From: Lentzea kentuckyensis | GTDB lineage: Bacteria; Actinomycetota; Actinomycetes; Mycobacteriales; Pseudonocardiaceae | Length of the DNA stretch: 62,140 nucleotides | Assembly (NCBI RefSeq): GCF_002150765.1 | Contig: NZ_MUYM01000119.1 | Span: 1 to 62,140, forward strand | Direction of reading: 5' to 3' | Shown: positions 17,221-24,978 of the stretch, piece after piece | Numbering within the stretch: position 1 is the first letter of the stretch | Layout: each line of letters begins with the position of its first letter | The notes under the pieces: generated by a model | The model's database searches: none | Told to the model about the DNA's origin: nothing | The model's input: only the letters and a program-made list of their open reading frames with translations | Position numbers and translations under genes: made by a program

Positions 17221-17298
17221 GGCTACAGCTTGCCAAGCGGCGCGGTGAGACCAAAGGGGGGTGTCTCAGTTCGGGGGTTCACGTTGCTCCACGTCGTC

Positions 17299-17347
17299 GA
17301 TGAAGGGACCCTTCCTCCACCTGAGGTTTATGAAGGGTCCCTTCATC
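17299..17347. repeat. 49-bp palindromic element, copy 1 (imperfect centre)
   Basis: Outer arms of 16 bp pair perfectly (17299-17314 with 17332-17347). The centre is ACCTGAGGT. Total layout is 24+1+24, the same as the element at 33089-33137, with mismatches only in the inner part. It sits upstream of the DUF1996 gene and just after the stop of the anti-sigma-like gene. Confidence 0.7.
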
Positions 17348-17369
17348 GGGAGCTAGTGGCGTGTCGCTA

Positions 17370-17879
17370 CTAGTTCGCGGTCACCAGCGGCTGGTGATCG
17401 TGGTTCATCACGCTGACCCCGGCCACGTCGCCGGCCCGCACCATCGCGGACCCGGCCAGAGTCACTTCACCGTCGTGCGCCCTCCACGAGCCGGCGGTGA
17501 ACTTCCTTCCGTCCTTCGTGTGCACGACGAGCCAGCAGGCTTCCCCGTCCTGCATGCCGTCGACCGTGGCGACCAGCCTCAGGCCGCCCTCGGTGTCGGT
17601 GACCTTCACGGCCAGGTGCGCTCCGGCCGACGAGGTCCCCTGCAGGAGCTCGCCTGCGTCGTCCACGCCGCCGAGCCCCATGCCCTGACCCATCCAGACG
17701 CCACCGGCGAGCACGCCGGCGACCATGAAGGTCGAGGTCAGGGCCGTGATGCGGCCTCGGCGGCGCACGGCCTGGTGTCTTTCCTCGCGGACCGTGCCCA
17801 GCGTGCGCCGCAGCAGGTGGTCCGCGTTCTGCGGAGGCCCGTCGAGCGCGGCCTCCGGTGGCAGTTCTTCCATCAGCAT
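17370..17879 (-). CDS. truncated anti-sigma factor paralogue without zinc finger
   Basis: About 170 residues starting at MLMEELPPEAALDGPP. From there it parallels the RskA-like anti-sigma factor at 14917: EVPPEAMLDGPP / ELPPEAALDGPP, then LLxRTLxxVRxER, a membrane helix and an exported domain with DGMQDGEACWLVVHTKDG. The N-terminal sigma-binding part with its HxxxCxxC motif is absent, and upstream minus-strand sequence does not restore it in any frame I read. No sigma gene is adjacent. It may be a decayed paralogue or a membrane protein repurposed as a decoy or stress sensor. Start uncertain: an ATG 18 codons upstream (MAPNVPGHQ) is possible. Confidence 0.65.
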   Translation of the reverse strand: MLMEELPPEAALDGPPQNADHLLRRTLGTVREERHQAVRRRGRITALTSTFMVAGVLAGGVWMGQGMGLGGVDDAGELLQGTSSAGAHLAVKVTDTEGGLRLVATVDGMQDGEACWLVVHTKDGRKFTAGSWRAHDGEVTLAGSAMVRAGDVAGVSVMNHDHQPLVTAN

Positions 17880-18091
17880 GTGTCGTTCTCGTTCAACTCG
17901 TTGGTGCCCAGGGACGTTCGGTGCCATGCGCCGGCGGACGAGGCAATGGACACGGTCACGCGGAACGATGCACTCAATTTTCTCCATCTCCGGTCCCCGC
18001 GTACTTGCGGTGACCGACACCTTCAAAACGAGTGCGCGAGTGAGTTGGTTCAACGCAGATACAACGAGGTTGCGCAGCCCGCAGAAGACGG

Positions 18092-18132
18092 TTGACCTGG
18101 GCCTCCAGCACCTCCTAGGGTCTCGTATATGA
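18092..18132 (+). promoter_or_regulatory. leaderless promoter and putative operator of the GntR gene
   Basis: TTGACC (18092-18097), 18-bp spacer, TAGGGT (18116-18121), then ATG at 18129, so the transcript probably begins at or next to the start codon. A near-palindrome, TCGTATATGA (18123-18132), resembles the GTATAC-centred sites of FCD-type GntR regulators and overlaps the start, which would allow autoregulation. Confidence 0.55.
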
Positions 18133-18776
18133 TGTATGACCGGGTGGAAGCGCCTCCTGCGTCGCGCACGGACTTTGTTCTGGAATCGATCAAAGAAGCG
18201 ATTCTCAACGGAAAACTGAAGCCCGGTCAGGCGCTCGTGGAAACAGATCTCGCGGCCACGCTGAACGTGTCGAAGACGCCCGTGCGCGAGGCGCTCAAGA
18301 CGCTCGCCGGGTCCGGGCTCGTCGTCATGAGCCCGTACAAAGGTGCCGCCGTTCGCACGGTCGACGCCGAGATGGCCGGCTCCGTCTACGACGTGCGCAT
18401 GCTGATGGAGCCCGAGGCGCTGCGTCGCGCGGTCCAGCTGGGCGCCTCGTTCGACGACGCGGCGCTGGCGCTGGAGGACGTGGGCGATCTGGCCCGGCGG
18501 TCATTGGCCAACCGCCGTTTCCACCGCGCGCTGTACGCCGGGTGCGGCAACCCGTTGATGATCCAGATCCTGGACGGGCTGCGCGACCAGGCCGCGCTGA
18601 TCACCGTCGCCGGCTGGGGCATCTGCCCGACCTGGGACGACGAGGCCGCCGAGCACCGCGCGATCCTGGCCGCCGCCGTCGCGGGCTGGGGCGACCTCGC
18701 GTCCGAACTCCTCCGCCGCCACATCCAGACCTTCGCCGACCGAGTAGTTGAGGAGCTTCCCGATGGCGTTCGATGA
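18129..18776 (+). CDS. GntR-family regulator, FadR/FCD subgroup
   Basis: 215 residues. The N-terminal winged helix (VLESIKEAILNGKLKPGQALVE, VSKTPVREALKTLAGSGLV) is followed by a helical FCD ligand domain with the metal-binding pattern around RRFHRALYAG and EHRAILAA. Regulators of this kind usually repress sugar-acid or organic-acid catabolic genes until a pathway intermediate binds. The next gene starts within its 3' end (14-bp overlap), so it is the first gene of the catabolic operon. A strong -35/-10 pair places transcription at the ATG, so no ribosome site is expected. Confidence 0.92.
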   Translation: MMYDRVEAPPASRTDFVLESIKEAILNGKLKPGQALVETDLAATLNVSKTPVREALKTLAGSGLVVMSPYKGAAVRTVDAEMAGSVYDVRMLMEPEALRRAVQLGASFDDAALALEDVGDLARRSLANRRFHRALYAGCGNPLMIQILDGLRDQAALITVAGWGICPTWDDEAAEHRAILAAAVAGWGDLASELLRRHIQTFADRVVEELPDGVR

Positions 18777-19668
18777 CCTCTCCGAACGGCTCGCGTCCGT
18801 CGTGGCGATCACCGTCACGCCGTTCGACGCCGACGGTGCGATCGACGAGAAGAACTACGCGGCGATCGTGGACCGGATGGTGGAGGGCGGCGTTTCGGTC
18901 GTCACGCCGAACGGCAACACGAGCGAGTTCTACACACTCTCGCCCGCCGAGACCGAGCGTGCCCTGTCCATCACCGTGGACGCCGTCGGGGACCGTGCCG
19001 CGATCATCGCGGGCGTGGGACATGATCTCGCGTCGGCGGTGACGGCGGCGAAGTTCGCTGATCGGGCCGGCGCCCAGGGAATCATGATCCACCAGCCGGT
19101 GCATCCGTACGTGTCCCTGGACGGCTGGGTCGACTACCACCGGGCGATCGCCGCCGCGGTGCCCGAGCTGAGCGTGATCCTGTACGTGCGGAACCCGCGG
19201 ATCGGCGGCGCGCAGATCGCGGCTCTGGCGGATTCCTGCCCGAACGTCGTGGGCGTCAAGTACGCGGTGCCGGACCCGGTTCGTTTCGCCGCGGTGGCCA
19301 GGGATGCCGGTCTCGACCGGCTGACGTGGGTCGCCGGGCTGGCCGAACTGTCCGCGCCGGGTTACTTCGCGGTGGGAGCGACGGGGTTCACGTCCGGGCT
19401 GGCGAACGTGGCACCGCAGCTGTCGGTGCAGATGTTCCGGGCGCTGCAGGCGGGCGAGTTCGGTGCGGCGATGGAGTTCTGGGAGTTCATCCGGAAGTTC
19501 GAGGAGCTGCGGGCGTTGAACGAGTCCGCGAACAACGTGTCCGTGGTGAAGGAAGCGTTGGCACAGCTGGGGTTGTGCCGTCGTGACGTGCGGCCGCCGG
19601 CTTCCGTGTTGTCCGAGGCCGATCGTTCTGCCGTTGGTGTGCTGCTGAACTCGTGGAGCCTGCTGTGA
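18763..19668 (+). CDS. dihydrodipicolinate synthase/N-acetylneuraminate lyase superfamily aldolase or dehydratase
   Basis: 301-residue class I (Schiff-base) aldolase-fold protein. Family marks are AITVTPFDADGAID at the start, VVTPNGNTSEFYTLS, LYVRNPRIG (YNRP-like) and the lysine strand VGVKYAVPDP. Lysine biosynthesis is unlikely; next to a sugar-acid dehydratase it is more likely a 2-keto-3-deoxy-sugar-acid aldolase/dehydratase or 5-dehydro-4-deoxyglucarate dehydratase. The ATG at 18763 is preferred over a TTG five codons upstream because GAGGAG lies just before it. The stop overlaps the dehydratase start (GTGA). Confidence 0.85.
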   Translation: MAFDDLSERLASVVAITVTPFDADGAIDEKNYAAIVDRMVEGGVSVVTPNGNTSEFYTLSPAETERALSITVDAVGDRAAIIAGVGHDLASAVTAAKFADRAGAQGIMIHQPVHPYVSLDGWVDYHRAIAAAVPELSVILYVRNPRIGGAQIAALADSCPNVVGVKYAVPDPVRFAAVARDAGLDRLTWVAGLAELSAPGYFAVGATGFTSGLANVAPQLSVQMFRALQAGEFGAAMEFWEFIRKFEELRALNESANNVSVVKEALAQLGLCRRDVRPPASVLSEADRSAVGVLLNSWSLL

Positions 19669-21371
19669 AGCTGCGCAGCGCGGAGTGGTTCGAGGGCGAG
19701 GGACTGCGGGCGTTCTCGCACAACGCGCGCATGCGCCAGCTCGGGATGAACCCCGCCGAGCACCTGGGCAAGCCGGTCATCGCCATCCTGAACACGTGGA
19801 GCGGCATCAACCCGTGCCACATGCATTTGCGCGAGCGGGCACAGCAGGTCGAGCGCGGGGTCTGGGAGGCCGGCGGATATCCGTTGGAGTTCCCCGTTTC
19901 CACGCTGTCGGAGACGTACCAGAAGCCGACGCCCATGCTGTACCGGAACATGCTGTCGATGGAGACCGAGGAGATCCTGCGGTCGTACCCGGTCGACGGC
20001 TGCGTGCTGATGGGTGGCTGTGACAAGACCACGCCCGCGTTGTTGATGGGCGCCGCTTCTGCTGGATTACCAACGGTTTTCGTGCCCGCCGGGCCGATGC
20101 TGCGCGGCAACTGGCGGGGCGAGAAGCTCGCGTCCGGCACCGACATGTGGCGGTTCTGGGACGAGAAGCGCGCGGGGACGATCTCGGGTGCCGACTGGGC
20201 GGAGATCCAGTCCGGGCTGGCCCGCTCCCCCGGCACGTGCATGACGATGGGCACCGCGTCGACGATGACCGCGGCGGCGGAGGCGTTGGGCCTCACTTTG
20301 CCTGGCGCGTCGTCGATTCCGGCCGTCGACTCGGCGCACTACCGGATGGCGGCCGCGTCAGGCATGCGGGTCGTCGAGATGGTGCGCGAGGGACTGACGA
20401 TCGGTGACGTGCTGTCCGCGGAGGCGTACGAGGACGCGATCCGGACCGTGCTGGCGCTGGGCGGGTCCACCAACTCCTACATCCACCTGATCGCGATGGC
20501 CGGGCGGTCGCAGATCCCGTTGTCGCTGGACGACTTCGACCGGTTGTCGCGCGAGGTGCCGGTGCTGGCGTCCGTCCAGCCCGCCGGTGAGCACCTGATG
20601 GAGGACTTCTACTACGCGGGCGGGCTGCGCGGGCTGCTGTCGCGGTTGCGGGATTCGTTGCACCTCAAGCGGCTCACGGTGACCGGGCGGACGTTCGGCG
20701 AGGACCTCGAAGGTGCCGAGGTCTTCGACTCGTCGGTGATTCGTGCGGTGGACGACCCCATTTCTGCCGAAGGCGGGCTGGCCGTCCTGCGCGGCAACCT
20801 GGCGCCGGACGGTGCGGTGATCAAGTACGTCGCCGCGGAACCCGCGTTGTGGAAGCACACCGGACCCGCCGTGGTTTTCCACGGCTACAAGGATTTGCAG
20901 GCACGGATCAACTCGCCGGACCTGGAGGTCACGCGCGACTCGGTGATCGTGCTCGCCGGTGGAGGGCCCAAGGGCGGGCCCGGCATGCCGGAATACGGGA
21001 TGCTGCCGATCCCGGACAAGCTGCTGCGCGAGGGTGTCCGGGACATGGTGCGCGTGTCGGACGCGCGGATGAGCGGAACTTCTTACGGCGCATGCGTTCT
21101 GCACGTCGCCCCGGAGGCGCACGTGGGCGGCCCGCTGGCGTTGGTGCGAGACGGCGACCTCGTCACGCTGGACGTCGAGGCGCGGGTGTTGCGCGTGGAG
21201 ATCTCCGACGAGGAGATGTCACGGCGCCGGGCGGCCTGGGTCGAGCCACCGCCGAAGTTCGAACGCGGTTACGGCGCTTTGTACTACGAGCACATCACAC
21301 AGGCCAACGAGGGCTGCGACTTCGAGTTCCTGTCACGGCCGGGACTGAACCCCGAACCCAACGCCCACTAG
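19665..21371 (+). CDS. IlvD/Edd-family sugar-acid dehydratase
   Basis: About 568 residues, IlvD/Edd fold. Three cysteines that bind the Fe-S cluster are present in WSGINPCHMH, GGCDKTTPA and GTCMTMGTASTM. It resembles arabonate/xylonate dehydratases rather than dihydroxyacid dehydratase by length and context. It would dehydrate an aldonate to a 2-keto-3-deoxy acid for the enzyme encoded upstream. The GTG at 19665 (GTGA overlap) is chosen; a GTG at 19653 is an alternative. A rare TTA codon occurs at 20067-20069, so translation may depend on the bldA-type tRNA. The 3' end overlaps the opposite alpha/beta hydrolase gene by 39 bp. Confidence 0.9.
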   Translation: MKLRSAEWFEGEGLRAFSHNARMRQLGMNPAEHLGKPVIAILNTWSGINPCHMHLRERAQQVERGVWEAGGYPLEFPVSTLSETYQKPTPMLYRNMLSMETEEILRSYPVDGCVLMGGCDKTTPALLMGAASAGLPTVFVPAGPMLRGNWRGEKLASGTDMWRFWDEKRAGTISGADWAEIQSGLARSPGTCMTMGTASTMTAAAEALGLTLPGASSIPAVDSAHYRMAAASGMRVVEMVREGLTIGDVLSAEAYEDAIRTVLALGGSTNSYIHLIAMAGRSQIPLSLDDFDRLSREVPVLASVQPAGEHLMEDFYYAGGLRGLLSRLRDSLHLKRLTVTGRTFGEDLEGAEVFDSSVIRAVDDPISAEGGLAVLRGNLAPDGAVIKYVAAEPALWKHTGPAVVFHGYKDLQARINSPDLEVTRDSVIVLAGGGPKGGPGMPEYGMLPIPDKLLREGVRDMVRVSDARMSGTSYGACVLHVAPEAHVGGPLALVRDGDLVTLDVEARVLRVEISDEEMSRRRAAWVEPPPKFERGYGALYYEHITQANEGCDFEFLSRPGLNPEPNAH

Positions 21372-22214
21372 CACCGCCTTCTGCCAGTCGTCGGTGTTGT
21401 GGAGCTGACTGCGCAGGTAGGCGGTAGTGAGCCGCTGGACCTCCGCGACCCTCTCCGGGCTCTCGTCGGTGGTCTCGGCGACGTCGTAGCCGGCGACGCC
21501 GCCGAACCCGTGCTCGGCGCCTTCGAGCACGAGGAGGTCCTTCTGGCCGGGCGACAGGTGGTACGGGTCCATGTGCCACTCGGGCCCGTTGGTCGTGAGG
21601 TGCTCCGAGCCGTCCTTGTCGCCGGCGACGACGAGTGCCGGGGTGGTCATGTCGCTGAAGTCCGGGGTCAGCATGAACGCGTAGCTCCCCTTGACGACGT
21701 CGGTGAGCCCTTCGCCGCGGCCCGTCGAGCCGAGCAGCACGCCCGCCCTGATCCGTTCGTCCTTGAGACTGACGCCCTCGGTCGTCATGCCCAGCAACAG
21801 GCTCGCCGTGTGTCCGCCCATGGAGTGGCCGGCGACCGCGATCTTCGTGCGGTCGAGGCGGTTCTGCAACTGCGGCACGGCCTTCTCGATCTCGTCGAGC
21901 CGGTCGATGATCGCCGACATGTCCTCGGCCCTGGACCGCCAGTACATCGGCGCACCAGGGGTGTCCGCCGGGAGGTCGATCGTGCGGGAGCTCAGGTGCG
22001 TCGGCTGCAGGACGACGAAACCCTGCTCGGCCCAGTGGTTCGCGAGCGGCGCGTAGCCGTTCAGCGAGGAGAGGTGGTTCGAGTAGCCCTGGCCGTGGGA
22101 CAGCAGGATGATCGGCAGCTCGGTGCCCTCGGTCGGCGCGCTCACCTTCAACTGCAGGTCAACGGGCCTTCCGGGAATTTCGAGCACGACAGGACTAACC
22201 GTGAAGACGGTCAT
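21333..22214 (-). CDS. alpha/beta hydrolase (chlorophyllase/dienelactone-hydrolase-like)
   Basis: 293-residue cytoplasmic alpha/beta hydrolase. The first strand-turn is LPIILLSHGQGYSNH, the nucleophile elbow is AVAGHSMGGHTASLL, an Asp follows in VVAGDKDGSEH, and the catalytic His is in EGAEHGFGG. No signal peptide. Substrate unknown; probably an ester. It is transcribed away from a TetR gene across an operator-rich gap, so that TetR protein probably represses it. Its 3' end runs 39 bp into the dehydratase gene on the opposite strand. Confidence 0.85.
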   Translation of the reverse strand: MTVFTVSPVVLEIPGRPVDLQLKVSAPTEGTELPIILLSHGQGYSNHLSSLNGYAPLANHWAEQGFVVLQPTHLSSRTIDLPADTPGAPMYWRSRAEDMSAIIDRLDEIEKAVPQLQNRLDRTKIAVAGHSMGGHTASLLLGMTTEGVSLKDERIRAGVLLGSTGRGEGLTDVVKGSYAFMLTPDFSDMTTPALVVAGDKDGSEHLTTNGPEWHMDPYHLSPGQKDLLVLEGAEHGFGGVAGYDVAETTDESPERVAEVQRLTTAYLRSQLHNTDDWQKAVLVGVGFGVQSRP

Positions 22215-22247
22215 GACGTTCCCTTCGGGTAAGCTCGCCGCTTAAGT

Positions 22248-22283
22248 GGAGCGACGTTCCGGAACGATACGGAGCGCTGTTCC
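22248..22283. promoter_or_regulatory. TetR operator array between hydrolase and TetR genes
   Basis: Two direct copies of GGAGCGnnGTTCC (22248-22260 and 22271-22283) flank GGAACGATAC. They create a perfect 12-bp palindrome, CGTTCCGGAACG (22255-22266), and a second dyad, GGAAC-N13-GTTCC (22261-22283). Position and symmetry fit a TetR operator controlling both divergent genes. Confidence 0.6.
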
Positions 22284-22317
22284 GCTTTGTCAACCGATCC
22301 GTCCGAGGGGAGTGCGC

Positions 22318-22866
22318 GTGCCACCACGCAAGCGGGCCGACGCCGTGCGCAACGAGCAGACGCTGCTCGCGGCCGCGGCAGAGGTGTTCGTCAGGTCCGG
22401 CGTCGACGCGCCGATCCGCGAGATCGCGGCCGAGGCGGGCGTCGGCATGGGCACGATCTACCGCCACTTCCCCACCCGCGCCGACCTCGTCGTGGCCGTC
22501 TACCGCCACCAGGTCGAGGCGTGTGCGCAGGCGGGACCGGAGCTGCTGTCCACTTCGGACTCACCGTTCGCCGCGCTGCGGGCGTGGGTCGACCTGTTCG
22601 TGGACTTCCTGGTGACCAAACACGGGCTCGCCAACGCCCTGCAGTCCGACAGCAGCGGGTTCGAGTCGCTGCACGCGTACTTCATCGACCGGTTGGGGCC
22701 GGTGTGCGCCGAGCTGCTGGAGGCGAGCGAGATCAAGGACATCCAGCCGTACGAGCTGATGCGCGGCATCGGGAACCTCTGCATCGGCCGGGACGACGAC
22801 CCGCGCTACAACCCGCGACGGGTGATCGAACTGCTGCTGGACGGGCTCACGGTCAGAAAATCTTGA
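22318..22866 (+). CDS. TetR-family transcriptional regulator
   Basis: 182 residues. The N-terminal HTH is LLAAAAEVFVRSGVDAPIREI / GVGMGTIYRHFPTRADLV, and the C-terminal part resembles the SCO1718-type ligand domain. The GTG at 22318 follows GAGGGGAG; another GTG two codons upstream is possible. Divergent from the alpha/beta hydrolase gene, with operator repeats between. Its last 14 bases overlap the small gene on the other strand. Confidence 0.9.
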   Translation: MPPRKRADAVRNEQTLLAAAAEVFVRSGVDAPIREIAAEAGVGMGTIYRHFPTRADLVVAVYRHQVEACAQAGPELLSTSDSPFAALRAWVDLFVDFLVTKHGLANALQSDSSGFESLHAYFIDRLGPVCAELLEASEIKDIQPYELMRGIGNLCIGRDDDPRYNPRRVIELLLDGLTVRKS

Positions 22867-23080
22867 CGATGCGGTCGATGCCGTTCTCGTCCCGCACCAC
22901 CAGTTCGTTGCCCTCACGCATCTGCGCTTCCACGAACTCGTAGAGCTGCACCGCGCGGTTCACGATGTCGACCTTCTTCATGCCGGTGCGCGCCTGGAGC
23001 TTGCCCAGCGCGGCAGCCGAGTCCGCGATCAACGCGACGTTGACGCGCTCGACGACGGCCGGCTTGTCCTGCTGAGTCAT
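22853..23080 (-). CDS. small ribbon-helix-helix (CopG-like) protein
   Basis: 75-residue protein. The segment VERVNVALIADSAAAL followed by GMKKVDIVNRAVQLYEFV has the beta-strand/helix/helix pattern of ribbon-helix-helix DNA-binding proteins; the C-terminal tail VVRDENGIDRIVKIF is a short strand pair. Such proteins form dimers, and many are antitoxin-type or plasmid regulators, but no toxin partner gene is adjacent here. The ATG at 23080 is preceded by GGATGGAGGC. It ends inside the 3' end of the TetR gene, convergent, with 14 bp shared. The target is unknown. Confidence 0.75.
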   Translation of the reverse strand: MTQQDKPAVVERVNVALIADSAAALGKLQARTGMKKVDIVNRAVQLYEFVEAQMREGNELVVRDENGIDRIVKIF

Positions 23081-23309
23081 GCCTCCATCCTCGCAGATCA
23101 CCACACCTTCGGCCACTTTTTGACACAGAAAATGTGGCGAATCGGTTGCGGAAGCCTGTCTGTATGGCGCTATGCTGACGACAGACCGCGCGACATCGGC
23201 GTCGGAAGCCTTGCCGGGGGGCGAGGCGTCTGACGACATCGCGACGGTCTGCCTGGCCGCCGCATTCAAGTCGGGTGCAACGGTGTGCCACGGGGAGAAA
23301 GGGACACTT

Positions 23310-23633
23310 GTGAAGGCAAGTGTTGAGGCTCCGGACCTGGGCGAGCCGGAACCGAACGAAGAGCCTGGCGACACGGCACAGCTGCGCATCGAGTTCGACG
23401 ACAAAGCCGTGGCCGTCACAGGACCGTCGGGCCGGTTGAACGACCTGACCGACTCGATGTCGCTGACCATCGCCACCGTTGGTGGTGTGGCCGGACCGAC
23501 GCTGGCATTGGGAGCACTTCCCGAGGGCACGCCGGTGTGGGCCACTGGAGCCGTGGTCGGTGCACAGCTGGTGTTTCTGGCGTACGTGGTCACCACGATC
23601 TTCATACGCCGCCGGCGGACGCGGTCCGCCTAG
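23310..23633 (+). CDS. small membrane protein of unknown function
   Basis: 107 residues from the GTG at 23310, which has GGGGAGAAAGGG upstream. An acidic N-terminal third (EAPDLGEPEPNEEPGD) is followed by a soluble stretch and two C-terminal hydrophobic segments (LTIATVGGVAGPTLALGAL and VVGAQLVFLAYVVTTIFI), then a basic tail RRRRTRSA placing the C-terminus inside. I recognise no family. It is monocistronic and followed by a strong intrinsic terminator. An in-frame extension to 23172 is possible but lacks a ribosome site. Confidence 0.6.
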   Translation: MKASVEAPDLGEPEPNEEPGDTAQLRIEFDDKAVAVTGPSGRLNDLTDSMSLTIATVGGVAGPTLALGALPEGTPVWATGAVVGAQLVFLAYVVTTIFIRRRRTRSA

Positions 23634-23638
23634 ACGCT

Positions 23639-23677
23639 GAGGGGCACTCCACCTGGAGTGCCCCTCAAGGCGTTTTT
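23639..23677 (+). terminator. intrinsic terminator
   Basis: GAGGGGCACTCC (23639-23650), loop ACCT, GGAGTGCCCCTC (23655-23666), then a T5 run at 23673-23677. It terminates the small membrane protein gene and faces the end of the glycosyltransferase gene. Confidence 0.85.
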
Positions 23678-24868
23678 CTAGCCCACCAACAACTTCGCGG
23701 CCACCTCCGCACCGTCCGCCCGGACCTTGCCCGCCACCTCGGTCGCGCGGGCCCGGGTCTCCGGAGCCAGGGCGGTCTTGAGCGCGACGGACAACGACTC
23801 GAAGGTCGGCGTCGGACCGTCGTGCGCCGCGCCGATGCCCAGCTCTGCCACCCGGCGGGCCCAGAACGGCTGGTCCACGATCTGCGGCACGATCACCTGA
23901 GGCGCACCGGCGCGGGCCGCGGTCGTCGTGGTGCCGCCACCGCCGTGGTGCACCACAGCGGCGACGCGGCGGAACAGTTCCTGCTGGTTGACCTCGCCGA
24001 CGACGAAGCAGTCGTCAGCGGAGTCGATCCGGGCCAGGTCCGCCCAGCCGCGGGCCAGCAGCACGCGGCGCCCCTGGGCGCGGACCGCGTCCACGGCCAC
24101 CTGGCCGATGTCCTTCGAGGTGTGCATCGGCATGCTGCCGAAGCCGACGTACACCGGCGGTTCGCCCGCTTCCAGGAACGCGACCAGGTCGGGCGCGAGC
24201 GGCCGGGTGTCCGGCAGGATCCAGGCGCCGGTCTGGGTGACCTCGAGGCCGAGCAGTTCCTCCGCCGGCCACAGCAGCGGGTCCGCCGCCAGCAACAGCT
24301 CGCCGGTGTAGACGTGGTCGCGGACGTTGTCCACCGGCGGCATGCCCAGCGCCGCCCGGTGGGTGTTCAGCGGCGGGCCGTACATCGCGTTCACGTTCTC
24401 CGCGTCGATGGCCCACAGCACCCGGTTGTCGGTCTCCTCCGGCGGGAGCGGCTTGCCCGGTCGTCCCGACGGCCTGCGGTGCGGCGACGGCAGCGAGATG
24501 GTGTGGAACATCGCCAGCACGTAACGGATCCCCAGGTTTTCGGCCACCGACCGCGCGCCCGCCGGCATCAGGCCGGTCACCACCATCACGTCACACCCCT
24601 CGGCCGCCCGCGCCACCGGGCCGAACCACTCGTCGACCAGCGCGGCCGCGACGGTGGGCGGATCCACCCGCCCGCTGGTCACCAGCTCGCGCACCGACTG
24701 TCCGAACGGGACGAACGGCACCTCGTGCTCGGCCAGCCTGTGCTCGAACTCCTCGTCCGGCGGCACGCACACCACCGCCTCCGCTCCCGCGGTCCGCAAC
24801 GCCACGGCGAGCGCGATCAGCGGTTCGACGTCCCCACGCGAACCCCACCCTGCCAACAGAACACGCAC
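23678..24868 (-). CDS. GT1 glycosyltransferase (UGT/GtfB-like)
   Basis: 396-residue GT-B fold transferase. The N-terminal domain starts VRVLLAGWGSRGDVEPLIALA, typical of antibiotic or sterol glucosyltransferases. The C-terminal donor site is VVHHGGGGTTTTAARAGAPQ followed by QIVDQPFWARRVAELGIG, the nucleotide-sugar signature. It transfers a sugar from a UDP- or dTDP-donor to a small hydrophobic acceptor. No polyketide, peptide or deoxysugar genes are nearby, so it is more likely a macrolide-inactivating or housekeeping transferase than part of a biosynthetic cluster. The GTG at 24868 follows GGGGAG. Confidence 0.9.
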   Translation of the reverse strand: MRVLLAGWGSRGDVEPLIALAVALRTAGAEAVVCVPPDEEFEHRLAEHEVPFVPFGQSVRELVTSGRVDPPTVAAALVDEWFGPVARAAEGCDVMVVTGLMPAGARSVAENLGIRYVLAMFHTISLPSPHRRPSGRPGKPLPPEETDNRVLWAIDAENVNAMYGPPLNTHRAALGMPPVDNVRDHVYTGELLLAADPLLWPAEELLGLEVTQTGAWILPDTRPLAPDLVAFLEAGEPPVYVGFGSMPMHTSKDIGQVAVDAVRAQGRRVLLARGWADLARIDSADDCFVVGEVNQQELFRRVAAVVHHGGGGTTTTAARAGAPQVIVPQIVDQPFWARRVAELGIGAAHDGPTPTFESLSVALKTALAPETRARATEVAGKVRADGAEVAAKLLVG

Positions 24869-24926
24869 TTCGAACTCCCCAGTGTTCGCCGAATCTGGCT
24901 GAGGCCGGAGAGTGTGCAGCATGAAC

Positions 24927-24946
24927 GGGGTCTTGCCGCAAGCCCC
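24927..24946 (-). terminator. short hairpin after the membrane protein gene
   Basis: GGGGtCTTG-ccg-CAAGcCCCC forms a stem between the stop of the gene ending at 24979 and the start of the glycosyltransferase gene, both on the minus strand. There is no U-run, so it is a weak call. Confidence 0.35.
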
Positions 24947-24978
24947 CAGGTGCGCTATATGTTGAAGTGGGGAGAGAG

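Noticed and set aside
18763..19668. DapA for lysine biosynthesis
   Set aside because: Embedded in a GntR/IlvD-Edd catabolic operon with GTGA coupling; lysine genes are absent.
23678..24868. Part of an antibiotic biosynthetic cluster because of the GT1 transferase
   Set aside because: No polyketide, peptide synthetase, terpene or deoxysugar genes flank it.
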